NCBI GenBank assembly: GCA_949746915.1
Contig: CATKEA010000107.1
Span: 1-6,120 of the forward strand
Direction: 5' to 3'
Source of the DNA: an uncultured Bacilli bacterium
GTDB taxonomy: Bacteria; Bacillota_I; Bacilli_A; RF39; UBA660
Length of the DNA: 6,120 nucleotides
Of this stretch, positions 1 through 5,776 are shown piece after piece. The first letter of the stretch is position 1. Each line of letters begins with the position of its first letter. Under the pieces are notes generated by a model, which saw only the letters and a program-made list of their open reading frames with translations, was not told the origin of the DNA and did no database searches. The translations under genes and the position numbers were made by a program.

Positions 1-735
1 ACCTTCTATCAAATTTATAGGCAAACCAAACATAATTGCAGATTCTCTATCAGTAGTAGAAGCATTTCTGTTTAATCTATCATTATTTATAAATTTATCA
101 ACATATCTATAATCTAAAAAGGGTATTAAAGTTTCTTCATCAAAATCTAAATTCCATACATCATTATATGCAAGTTTTTTAGCATACTCAGAATCCATAT
201 TTAATATAAATGCAATTTGTCTTTTATTTGAAACTAAACTTGGAATAAATCTTACTTCTTTTGTTTGATCTCCCCAGTAGGCCCATATCTCATCATTATT
301 ATTTATGTCCTCAGTTATTTCATCAAATTTGTGATATGGTATTAGCTTACTAATAGTTTTTGAACCTGAGCCTCTACCAATTGAGTATGAAAGTGTAAAT
401 CCACTATATTGATTTATATATTCTTTTAACAGCATATCACTTTGTATATTCCACATACCAACACTATTACATATTTTATTAGGTCTAGATTCTGAAGTAA
501 AATCAGTTGATATGAATCCATTTTCTATTGTAAAATCAAAGTTTTCCAATTCTCCAAATATTCCATGAATAAATGTGCCTTTTTTTAATTTAACATCATC
601 ACCTATATTGTATCTATTTTTTGTAATTTGATTATCCGCATCATAAAACAGATTAATTTGTTTTAATAATATATCTTTTGCATTACCACCAAATCTACTA
701 TTGACATTGTTAATATATTTATCTTTATTATACAC
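1..735 (-). CDS. Unrecognised protein, 3' end outside the window
   Basis: An open frame of 245 codons runs without a stop to the left edge, so the C-terminus is missing. The protein begins VYNKDKYINNVNSRFGGNAK and is hydrophilic, with many Asn, Asp and Lys and no signal peptide or membrane segment, so it is probably cytoplasmic. The start is GTG, chosen because an AGGAG lies 9 nt upstream and no in-frame ATG precedes it; a TTG three codons earlier touches the SD and is too close. I do not recognise the family with certainty. The stretch FIHGIFGELENF...IENGFISTDF (about residues 54-78) and the end NRNASTTDRESAIMFGLP vaguely recall the His-Gly and late-strand motifs of ADP-ribosyltransferase folds, but this is only a hint. 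The gene lies downstream of secA behind a terminator and has its own -10-like box, so it is probably transcribed alone. Confidence 0.75.
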   Translation of the reverse strand, partial: MYNKDKYINNVNSRFGGNAKDILLKQINLFYDADNQITKNRYNIGDDVKLKKGTFIHGIFGELENFDFTIENGFISTDFTSESRPNKICNSVGMWNIQSDMLLKEYINQYSGFTLSYSIGRGSGSKTISKLIPYHKFDEITEDINNNDEIWAYWGDQTKEVRFIPSLVSNKRQIAFILNMDSEYAKKLAYNDVWNLDFDEETLIPFLDYRYVDKFINNDRLNRNASTTDRESAIMFGLPINLIEG

Positions 736-744
736 TCTTATCAA

Positions 745-749
745 CTCCT
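745..749 (-). promoter_or_regulatory. SD that sets the GTG start of the left-edge gene
   Basis: On the minus strand the order is AGGAG, 9 nt, GTG. This is the only good SD near the start of the 1-735 reading frame, and it decides for the GTG at 735. Confidence 0.6.
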
Positions 750-755
750 ATATAT

Positions 756-761
756 ATTATA
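756..761 (-). promoter_or_regulatory. Possible -10 box of the left-edge gene
   Basis: A perfect TATAAT on the minus strand lies about 20 nt before the GTG start. No convincing -35 box sits 16-18 nt upstream; the best T-rich hexamer, TTGTTT, is 25 nt away. If it is used, the untranslated leader would be very short. Confidence 0.3.
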
Positions 762-813
762 TCATAAGCATTTCTAATATCCTTTTAAACAAATAAATTA
801 ATATAATTTTAAC

Positions 814-854
814 AAAAAAATAAGCTTATCAAGTTGATTAGCTTATTACCTTTT
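814..854. terminator. Bidirectional hairpin terminator downstream of secA
   Basis: AATAAGCTTATCAA (819-832) and TTGATTAGCTTATT (834-847) form a stem with one T-T mismatch around a tiny loop. On the minus strand the stem is followed by seven U residues (A run 814-820), so it can end secA transcripts about 130 nt after the secA stop. On the plus strand it is followed by ACC and six U residues. The 736-975 gap otherwise holds the start signals of the left-edge gene and one inverted repeat; I find no gene in it. Confidence 0.7.
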
Positions 855-857
855 TTA

Positions 858-897
858 AATTTGTTTACATGATTTTTTAGGATTTTGCAAACAAATT
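858..897. repeat. Inverted repeat AATTTGTTT / AAACAAATT
   Basis: Nine-base perfect arms at 858-866 and 889-897 are separated by 22 nt, in the 3' untranslated region of secA. On the minus strand it precedes the stronger hairpin at 819-847. The stem is AT-rich and the loop large, so it may be a weak mRNA structure or chance. Confidence 0.35.
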
Positions 898-975
898 GTA
901 AACATTGTAGCAAAATTCATTAATTTTTACGTATTTTTTGCGGTTATAAAATCTCACAAACCCTTATAAATTAAG

Positions 976-3471
976 CTATTTACCACAACAATTCTTATAT
1001 TTCTTTCCACTCCCACAAGGACATTGATCATTTCTACCTATTTTTTCTACTTTTTTTGGTTTCTTTTTTGCTTTAGTATCATCATTATCGTTTGTTATTT
1101 GCTTTTTTGATACTTCTTTTCGTTCGATATTTTGTCTTACTTCTGCTTTAACTAGCATTATAGTTATATCTTTATCTATATTTTGCATCATATTATCAAA
1201 CATTTCAAAGCCTTCCATTGTATAGGCACGTAAAGGATCTTCTTGACCATATCCTCGCAAATAAATACCTTCTCTTAAGTGTGACATAGTATTAATATGT
1301 TCTGTCCAATGATGATCAACTATATTTAATGAAATAGCTTTTTCAAATTCATCTTGTATTTCAGAAGGAATATCTTGTAATTTTTCACTATATTCATTAG
1401 TAACTTTGGAAGTTATAATATCAATTATTTCCTCTGGTGTTTTATTATCTATTTCTTCTTTATCAAGGTCATTTTTTAAAAGGTTTTCATTAGCAAATTC
1501 AACAATATCTTTGATATCATCATTAGTTAATCGTCCTTCTGGATAAATATGTGAATTAACTAAATCTGCTATATGATTTTTCATTGTTTCTAATATTGTA
1601 TTGTGAATTGATTCACTATCTAAGATTTCATTACGTTTTTTATACATTATTTCCCTTTGATTATTCATTACATCATCATATTGTAATAATTGTTTACGAG
1701 TATCAAAGTTATTTCCTTCCACTCTAGCTTGAGCTCCAGCTAATGACCTAGTGAAAGTCTTGCTTCTAATAGCTTGATTCTCATCAAATCCTAAAGATTG
1801 CATCATGTTTTTAATTCTATCTGACCCAAAACGAACCATTAATTCATCTTCCATTGATACATAAAATTGTGTATATCCAGGATCTCCTTGACGACCACTA
1901 CGTCCACGTAACTGGTTATCAATACGACGTGACTCATGTCGTTCAGTACCAATAACGCATAATCCTCCCAATTCTTTTACTTCATCTGATAATTTTATAT
2001 CTGTACCACGACCTGCCATGTTAGTTGCTATAGTTACTGATTTTCCTAAACCAATCTTACTAATGATTTCTGCTTCACGAGCATGATTTTTGGCATTTAA
2101 CACTTCATGTGGTATACGTTTTTGTTTTAGTAAATCACTTATTAGTTCACTTGTTTCAATTGCTATAGTTCCAACTAAAACTGGTTGACCTTTTTTATAT
2201 CTTTCTTCTATCTCATTAACAATAGCACGATATTTTCCTGCTTTTGTTGCAAACATTAAATCAGGTGCATCTTCACGAATAACAGGTTTATTAGTTGGAA
2301 TTGTTATAACATACATATTATAGATATTTCTAAACTCTTCTTCTTCTGTTTTAGCAGTACCTGTCATACCTGATAATTTTTTGTACATTCTAAATAAATT
2401 TTGGAATGTTATTGTAGCTAACGTTTTAGTTTCCTCTTGGATTTCTACACCCTCTTTAGCTTCAATTGCTTGATGTAATCCATCACTAAAAGCACGTCCT
2501 TGCATTAAACGACCAGTAAATTGATCAACAATAACAACTTTTCCATCTTGTACTACATAGTCTACGTCATTACGCATAGAATAATTAGCTCTCAGGGCTT
2601 GATTTATGTAATGTACTAAATTAGCTTGACTTAAATCATATAAATTACTTACTCTAAAATGTTTTTCAGCTTTTTGACTTCCTTCATCAGTTAAATTAAC
2701 ACTCTTTGTTTTTTCATCATAAATGAAATCTTCTTCTTTAGTTAATGATTTAGCGAAACGATCAGCATCTTTATATAAATTAGCACTACTCATTTGCCCA
2801 CCAGAAATAATTAATGGTGTTCTTGCTTCATCTATTAATACTGAATCAACCTCATCTATTATTGCAAAATTTAGTCCTCTTTGCACTCGTTCTTCTTTTC
2901 TGATAACCATATTATCTCTTAAATAATCGAAACCTATTTCATTATTTGTGGAATATAAAATATCACAATTATATTGTTCTTGTTTCTCTTTAGGCGATTG
3001 TTCACGTAAATTTATACCTACAGTAAGTCCCAAGAATCTGTGAATATTTCCCATCCAGTTAGCATCACGATCTGCTAGATATTCATTTACCGTTATAATA
3101 TGTACTCCTTCACCGGTTAAAGCATTTAAGTAAGCAGGCATTACAGATGTTAAAGTTTTCCCTTCACCAGTCTTCATTTCAGCTATATTTCCATAGTGAA
3201 TAGCTAAAGCTCCTAAAATCTGTACATAATATGGCTTTTCACCAATAACACGTGAACATGCTTCTCTTGCTGTTGCAAAGGCCTCTACCAAAATATCCTC
3301 TAATGTTTCACCTTTATTTAATCTTTCTTTAAACTCTAATGTTTTATTTTTTAATTGTTCATCAGTTAAAGCTTGATACTCTTCACTTAGTGCCTCAATC
3401 TTATCTGCTTGTGCTGAAAACTTTTTTAATTCTTTGTATTCGTTATCAAATAAACTTCTTAATAAGTTCAT
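976..3471 (-). CDS. secA: SecA, protein translocase ATPase
   Basis: This is the ATP-driven motor of Sec export, which binds the SecYEG channel and pushes unfolded preproteins across the membrane. The product has 831 residues, close to the usual length of about 840. Visible parts in order: Walker A GEGKT (102-106); Walker B with DEVD (206-209); the preprotein cross-linking region (about 222-365); the second nucleotide-binding domain with TNMAGRGTD (483-491) and RGRSGRQGD (522-530); the helical scaffold and wing region with HHWTEHINTMSHLREGIYLR (720-739); a Lys-rich linker (about 785-810); and a C-terminal zinc-binding tail CPCGSGKKYKNCCG with Cys 817, 819, 828 and 829. The start MNLLRSLFDNEYK is chosen because AGAAGGAG lies 8 nt upstream; an in-frame extension of 19 residues has no SD and no family support. 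The gene lies downstream of hpf, as in many Bacillota, but no prfB follows. Confidence 0.98.
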   Translation of the reverse strand: MNLLRSLFDNEYKELKKFSAQADKIEALSEEYQALTDEQLKNKTLEFKERLNKGETLEDILVEAFATAREACSRVIGEKPYYVQILGALAIHYGNIAEMKTGEGKTLTSVMPAYLNALTGEGVHIITVNEYLADRDANWMGNIHRFLGLTVGINLREQSPKEKQEQYNCDILYSTNNEIGFDYLRDNMVIRKEERVQRGLNFAIIDEVDSVLIDEARTPLIISGGQMSSANLYKDADRFAKSLTKEEDFIYDEKTKSVNLTDEGSQKAEKHFRVSNLYDLSQANLVHYINQALRANYSMRNDVDYVVQDGKVVIVDQFTGRLMQGRAFSDGLHQAIEAKEGVEIQEETKTLATITFQNLFRMYKKLSGMTGTAKTEEEEFRNIYNMYVITIPTNKPVIREDAPDLMFATKAGKYRAIVNEIEERYKKGQPVLVGTIAIETSELISDLLKQKRIPHEVLNAKNHAREAEIISKIGLGKSVTIATNMAGRGTDIKLSDEVKELGGLCVIGTERHESRRIDNQLRGRSGRQGDPGYTQFYVSMEDELMVRFGSDRIKNMMQSLGFDENQAIRSKTFTRSLAGAQARVEGNNFDTRKQLLQYDDVMNNQREIMYKKRNEILDSESIHNTILETMKNHIADLVNSHIYPEGRLTNDDIKDIVEFANENLLKNDLDKEEIDNKTPEEIIDIITSKVTNEYSEKLQDIPSEIQDEFEKAISLNIVDHHWTEHINTMSHLREGIYLRGYGQEDPLRAYTMEGFEMFDNMMQNIDKDITIMLVKAEVRQNIERKEVSKKQITNDNDDTKAKKKPKKVEKIGRNDQCPCGSGKKYKNCCGK

Positions 3472-3479
3472 GAAATCAT

Positions 3480-3487
3480 CTCCTTCT
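3480..3487 (-). promoter_or_regulatory. SD of secA
   Basis: AGAAGGAG on the minus strand is 8 nt from the ATG at 3471. It decides against the longer in-frame start at 3528. Confidence 0.85.
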
Positions 3488-3500
3488 AACACTATTAATA

Positions 3501-3528
3501 ATTGTATCAAAAAAATACTTATAATCAA
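3501..3528 (-). promoter_or_regulatory. Proximal secA promoter candidate
   Basis: Minus strand TTGATT (3523-3528), 16-nt spacer, TACAAT (3501-3506), which is four of six and five of six matches to the sigma-A consensus. Transcription would start near 3494, giving a leader of about 20-25 nt that keeps the secA SD. Confidence 0.5.
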
Positions 3529-3659
3529 ATAGTTTTACGTTATTTAAGCTGATTTTAAGCCATTTTTATTAACTTTTTAATTACTATAGTATTCTTGTAT
3601 ATTTAAAAAGAACAACTATTCAACAAAATAAATTGAATTTATTCTTCTTAGTGGTCAAT

Positions 3660-3687
3660 ATTATAACATACGTAACAATTTATACAA
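3660..3687 (-). promoter_or_regulatory. Distal secA promoter candidate
   Basis: Minus strand TTGTAT (3682-3687), 16-nt spacer, perfect TATAAT (3660-3665). It lies just past the hpf terminator and would give a leader of about 180 nt. The leader shows a 6-bp inverted repeat ATTCAA/TTGAAT (3618-3623, 3633-3638) and the palindrome TACTATAGTA (3582-3591), but no small ORF with an SD, so there is no sign of a SecM-like arrest peptide. Confidence 0.45.
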
Positions 3688-3744
3688 AATGTTAAAATAC
3701 TAATTTATAGTACTTTTTTCTTTAATTTGTTTATTTTTGTATAT

Positions 3745-3767
3745 AAAAAGAAGCTTATTCAGCTTCT
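3745..3767 (-). terminator. Terminator overlapping the hpf stop codon
   Basis: Minus strand AGAAGCT (3761-3767), loop GAATA, AGCTTCT (3749-3755), then UUUUU. The stem starts inside the last codons of hpf and the TAA sits across the loop and the second arm. Confidence 0.75.
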
Positions 3768-4282
3768 ATAACTCCATAATTTCCATCTTTTCTTTTGTAA
3801 ACAACTGTTGGTTGATTTGTTTCTGCGTCTTTATACAAATAAAATTGATGACCAAGTAATTCCATTTGAAGAATAGCTTCTTCTTCATCCATTGGTTTTA
3901 CTTCAATTTTCTTTCTTTTTACAATTTTTTCTTCAGTTTCTTCGATATCTTCAATATAAGCATAGACAAATTCTTTTTTATCTTTCATCTTTTTTGATGA
4001 GAGACGAGTTTTATTCTTTCTTATTTGTCTTTCTAATTTGTCTAATACGACATCCATTGCAGCGTAGAAATCTGTTTTTTCTTCTTCTGCTCTTAAAATA
4101 AGTGATTTTAGTGGCATAGTTACTTCTACTTTATGTAGATCTTTGTTTACTTTTACTATGACGGTAGCTTTTACTGATTCTGGTTCTTCTATATACTTAT
4201 TTAGCTTTGATAGCTTCTCAGTAGCATACTCTTCCATAGCTTTAGTAATAGTAACTTTGTCTCCTCTTAAGGAAATATTCAT
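3755..4282 (-). CDS. hpf: Long-form ribosome hibernation promoting factor (HPF/RaiA family)
   Basis: This ribosome-associated protein binds the 30S decoding region in stationary phase or stress and, in the long form, joins two 70S ribosomes into inactive 100S dimers. It has 175 residues, slightly shorter than the B. subtilis protein (about 189). The N-terminal beta-alpha-beta-beta-beta-alpha domain is about residues 1-95, opening MNISLRGDKV and containing TDFYAAMDVV (70-79). A charged linker with many Lys and Glu covers about 96-120. The C-terminal dimerisation domain, about 121-173, contains KRKKIEVKPMDEEEA and the typical MELLGHQFYLYKD. Short HPF and YfiA proteins lack this second domain. 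AGGAGG lies 8 nt before the ATG, a strong initiation site. The 51-nt gap to the upstream csp gene includes that gene's terminator, and I see no convincing sigma-A promoter in what remains, so hpf may depend on another sigma factor or on read-through. Confidence 0.95.
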   Translation of the reverse strand: MNISLRGDKVTITKAMEEYATEKLSKLNKYIEEPESVKATVIVKVNKDLHKVEVTMPLKSLILRAEEEKTDFYAAMDVVLDKLERQIRKNKTRLSSKKMKDKKEFVYAYIEDIEETEEKIVKRKKIEVKPMDEEEAILQMELLGHQFYLYKDAETNQPTVVYKRKDGNYGVIEAE

Positions 4283-4321
4283 ATATCATCCCTCCTAATT
4301 ATATAATAGCATATTTTCAAG

Positions 4322-4346
4322 AAAAAAACTACCTTATTTGGTAGTT
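4322..4346 (-). terminator. Terminator overlapping the stop of the second csp gene
   Basis: Minus strand AACTACC (4340-4346), loop AAATAA, GGTAGTT (4327-4333), followed by an uninterrupted U run (A run 4322-4328). The TAA stop forms part of the loop. This is the cleanest intrinsic terminator in the window. Confidence 0.85.
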
Positions 4347-4552
4347 ATTAAATCTTTTACTACGGTTACATCAAGCGCTTGAAGACCTTTCATTGTCTCT
4401 AATAATGTGAATTCTACTACTTGTCCTTCAGTTAATGTCTTATATCCTTCTTGTCTGATAGTAGAATAATGAACAAAGATATCCTCGTTTTCTGTATATT
4501 CAATAAATCCATATCCTTTTTCATTATTGAACCACTTAACACGTCCTGTCAC
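4334..4552 (-). CDS. Cold-shock domain protein (CspA family), second of a tandem pair
   Basis: A 72-residue single cold-shock domain, an OB-fold that binds single-stranded RNA and DNA and acts as an RNA chaperone. RNP1 is KGYGFIEY (12-19) and RNP2 is DIFVHYS (24-30). The domain opens with RVKWFNNEKGYGF and ends with the usual KGLQALDV segment. It is slightly longer than the typical 65-67 residues because of the tail VVKDLITTK. Two aromatic positions usually held by Phe carry Tyr (KGYGF, FVHYS), which keeps the stacking surface. The start is GTG (4550-4552), with GAGAGGTGAT just upstream pairing well with the 16S end. It is about 69% identical (some 50 of 72 positions) to the product of the gene just upstream, so the pair is a tandem duplication. 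No clear terminator separates them, and the gap is 90 nt, so both may be cotranscribed. Confidence 0.95.
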   Translation of the reverse strand: MTGRVKWFNNEKGYGFIEYTENEDIFVHYSTIRQEGYKTLTEGQVVEFTLLETMKGLQALDVTVVKDLITTK

Positions 4553-4560
4553 AACTAATC

Positions 4561-4593
4561 ACCTCTCATTCTTTTTAGTTTAAGTACATCTTA
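4561..4593 (-). promoter_or_regulatory. Leader motif of the second csp gene, shared with its paralogue
   Basis: On the minus strand TAAGATGTA (4585-4593) is followed by ACTAAAAA (4572-4579) and the GAGAGGT SD. The same elements in the same order, at nearly the same spacing, lie before the upstream csp gene (4939-4947, 4924-4931, SD 4913-4918). TAAGAT could be a -10 box, but I find no matching -35 in both copies. It may be a conserved 5' untranslated element. Confidence 0.4.
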
Positions 4594-4604
4594 CTACACT
4601 AGGC

Positions 4605-4621
4605 TGTCGAACTTTGTCGAA
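4605..4621. repeat. Short direct repeat TGTCGAA in the csp-csp gap
   Basis: TGTCGAA occurs at 4605-4611 and 4615-4621, a period of 10 bp, about one helical turn. It lies upstream of the second csp gene, where a regulator could bind on one face of the DNA. Confidence 0.4.
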
Positions 4622-4642
4622 AAATGTTACTGCTAAAATTTT

Positions 4643-4867
4643 TTAGTTGGTACTAGTTGCAACAATATCTTTGATTACAATCACTTCTAATGCTTGCAAA
4701 CCCTTTGTTGTTTCCAACAAATTAAATTCAACTAATTGTCCTTCGGTCAAAGTTTTATGACCTGTTTGTTTGATTGACGAATAATGTACGAATATATCTT
4801 CATAGTCATTGTACTCTATGAAGCCATATCCTTTTTTGTCATCAAACCATTTTACCTTTCCTACCAT
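4643..4867 (-). CDS. Cold-shock domain protein (CspA family), first of a tandem pair
   Basis: A 74-residue cold-shock domain with RNP1 KGYGFIEY (12-19) and RNP2 DIFVHYS (24-30), expected to bind single-stranded RNA and melt structure at low temperature. The start chosen, MVGKVKWF, matches the family and has AGAGAGGT 8 nt upstream. A second in-frame ATG, 13 codons earlier (4904-4906), has a better SD, GGAGGT, 6 nt away and would add MVVTELKKREVIN. Family length favours the short form, but both sites look usable. The tail IVATSTN differs from the paralogue, and divergence between the two is mostly conservative exchange at surface positions. The gene is divergent from agrB; a likely promoter near 5014-5043 would give an untranslated leader of 100-140 nt, long as is usual for csp genes. 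Confidence 0.93.
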   Translation of the reverse strand: MVGKVKWFDDKKGYGFIEYNDYEDIFVHYSSIKQTGHKTLTEGQLVEFNLLETTKGLQALEVIVIKDIVATSTN

Positions 4868-4903
4868 ATTAATTACCTCTCTTTTCTTTAATTCTGTTAC
4901 TAC

Positions 4904-4918
4904 CATGTTGAGACCTCC
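4904..4918 (-). promoter_or_regulatory. Second, upstream SD and ATG of the first csp gene
   Basis: Minus strand GGAGGT (4913-4918), 6 nt, ATG (4904-4906), in frame with the cold-shock protein. It could yield an 87-residue form with MVVTELKKREVIN added, or act as a leader start that affects ribosome loading at the downstream site. Confidence 0.45.
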
Positions 4919-4923
4919 AATTT

Positions 4924-4947
4924 TTTTTAGTGCACGTTTACATCTTA
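4924..4947 (-). promoter_or_regulatory. Leader motif of the first csp gene
   Basis: Minus strand TAAGATGTA (4939-4947) and ACTAAAAA (4924-4931), matching the leader of the paralogue. Here TAAGAT is preceded by TGC, giving an extended -10 look (TGCTAAGAT), so it could be a promoter close to the gene. Confidence 0.4.
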
Positions 4948-5013
4948 GCAGATGATAAGCCATCAGGTTCATTTTTTTTACAAAATGTCATTTTTTGTTT
5001 GTTTTTGGTAGTT

Positions 5014-5043
5014 AAATTAGATAAAACTCTTAAAATATGCCAA
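5014..5043 (-). promoter_or_regulatory. Possible csp promoter facing left
   Basis: Minus strand TTGGCA (5038-5043), 18-nt spacer, TAATTT (5014-5019). The -35 is good but the -10 is weak, so this is an inference. Confidence 0.3.
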
Positions 5044-5080
5044 AATCCAACAATTTTTGTTATTTTTCATAAGTTTGGCA
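5038..5080. repeat. Inverted repeat in the csp-agrB divergent region
   Basis: TGCCAAA (5038-5044) and TTTGGCA (5074-5080) are perfect 7-base arms 29 nt apart. Between them lies a smaller palindrome, AACAA/TTGTT (5049-5053, 5057-5061). Each outer arm holds a TTGGCA that reads outwards as a -35 box, towards csp on the left and agrB on the right. Apart from these sites and the csp leader I see no gene between 4907 and 5135. Confidence 0.45.
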
Positions 5081-5102
5081 ATTTTCTCTATTAGTATATT
5101 AT
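5075..5102 (+). promoter_or_regulatory. agrB promoter candidate
   Basis: TTGGCA (5075-5080), 16-nt spacer, TATTAT (5097-5102). Transcription would start near 5109, about 26 nt before the agrB ATG. TAAGTTTGG (5070-5078), which overlaps the -35, resembles a half-site for LytTR regulators such as AgrA, but no second half-site at the expected spacing is clear. Confidence 0.55.
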
Positions 5103-5135
5103 ATACTTAGTGTGCAAATATGGTGGTAAGGTAAA

Positions 5136-5747
5136 ATGGTAAAGAAGTTATTTATTAATAGGGGACTTTCTTTAATAAAAGAATATTACCCAGAATACGA
5201 TGAAAAGACTATCGATCGTATTAGATATGGCATTGAAGCTGTATACCTAACTTTTACTAAAATTATAGTTATTTTTGGAATAGCTTTTTTTATGGGAATT
5301 TTCAGGGAATCTATAATTTTATTACTATTATTCAACGTTTTAAGGACAACTGGTTTTGGGCTTCATGCTTCTAAAAGTTGGATGTGTTTGGCAGCTTCAA
5401 GTTTAATTTTTCTTTGTTGTCCGCTTCTTTGTATGTATATAACAATTCCTAGGTACATTATTATATTACTTGAAATAGTCCTTTTGATTAATCTTTATTT
5501 GTATGCTCCTTCTGACACTGTAAAAAGGCCGTTAAAAAACAAAAAGAAAAGACTTATCTATAAAGTCTTAACTTGTATAACTGGTGGTGTTTATTTATTA
5601 CTTAGTGTTATTTTAGATAACGGTTTCTTAATTAATTCACTGTTATTTGCTATGATGATTGAAACTGGACTAATTCATCCACTTACTTATAAAATATTTA
5701 ACTTACCTTATAGAAATCGAATTAGGTATGTAATTGGCACAGTTTGA
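5136..5747 (+). CDS. agrB: AgrB-family peptide-processing membrane protease
   Basis: AgrB is a membrane cysteine endopeptidase that removes the acidic tail of the AgrD precursor, closes the thiolactone ring and helps release the autoinducer. The 203 residues are mostly hydrophobic, with about six membrane segments (roughly 36-54, 57-68, 84-104, 106-123, 142-160 and 163-182). The catalytic pair is visible in LRTTGFGLHASKSWMC: His77 and Cys84, the same spacing and numbering as in the S. aureus protein. The family motif YAPSDTVKRPL follows at 123-133, then a basic loop KNKKKR. The start MVKKLF follows GGTGGTAAGGTAAA, a weak SD with AAGG only 4 nt from the ATG, so translation may be modest; an earlier ATG at 5120 opens only four codons and its stop abuts this start. 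The gene forms an operon with the peptide gene 29 nt downstream. Confidence 0.95.
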   Translation: MVKKLFINRGLSLIKEYYPEYDEKTIDRIRYGIEAVYLTFTKIIVIFGIAFFMGIFRESIILLLLFNVLRTTGFGLHASKSWMCLAASSLIFLCCPLLCMYITIPRYIIILLEIVLLINLYLYAPSDTVKRPLKNKKKRLIYKVLTCITGGVYLLLSVILDNGFLINSLLFAMMIETGLIHPLTYKIFNLPYRNRIRYVIGTV

Positions 5748-5776
5748 CTTTATCAATTAAATCGTGGAGGATATTT

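Noticed and set aside
855..920. Minus-strand mini-ORF of 21 residues (MNFATMFTICLQNP...) between secA and the left-edge gene
   Set aside because: No SD precedes its ATG, it overlaps an inverted repeat in the secA 3' region, and it resembles no known peptide.
2723..2926. Plus-strand reading frame of 67 codons inside secA
   Set aside because: It lies antisense to a highly conserved part of secA, has no SD and no recognisable motif; it is a by-product of secA codon use.
3472..3528. N-terminal extension of SecA starting at 3528
   Set aside because: The extra 19 residues are encoded over the proximal promoter and the SD, have no SD of their own, and are absent from the SecA family; MNLLRSLFDNEYK is the normal beginning.
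3582..3591. Palindrome TACTATAGTA in the secA leader as an operator
   Set aside because: A 10-bp AT-rich palindrome is expected often by chance in such sequence, and nothing else supports it.
3892..4101. Plus-strand reading frame of 69 codons inside hpf
   Set aside because: It is antisense to the Lys/Glu-rich hpf linker, which yields Phe/Leu-rich nonsense on the other strand, and there is no SD.
4298..4303. TATAAT just upstream of hpf as a sigma-A -10 box
   Set aside because: It is one base from the SD, so a transcript would begin within the SD, and there is no -35 box at 16-18 nt.
5070..5078. TAAGTTTGG as an AgrA (LytTR) binding site at agrB
   Set aside because: It matches one half-site pattern, but no convincing second direct-repeat half is seen about two helical turns away, and it overlaps the -35 box; kept only as a remark.
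5745..5776. TGA at the end of agrB read as Trp, extending the protein into agrD
   Set aside because: Trp is encoded by TGG in secA, the csp genes and agrB itself, the agrB length is normal, and the following stretch contains the agrD SD.
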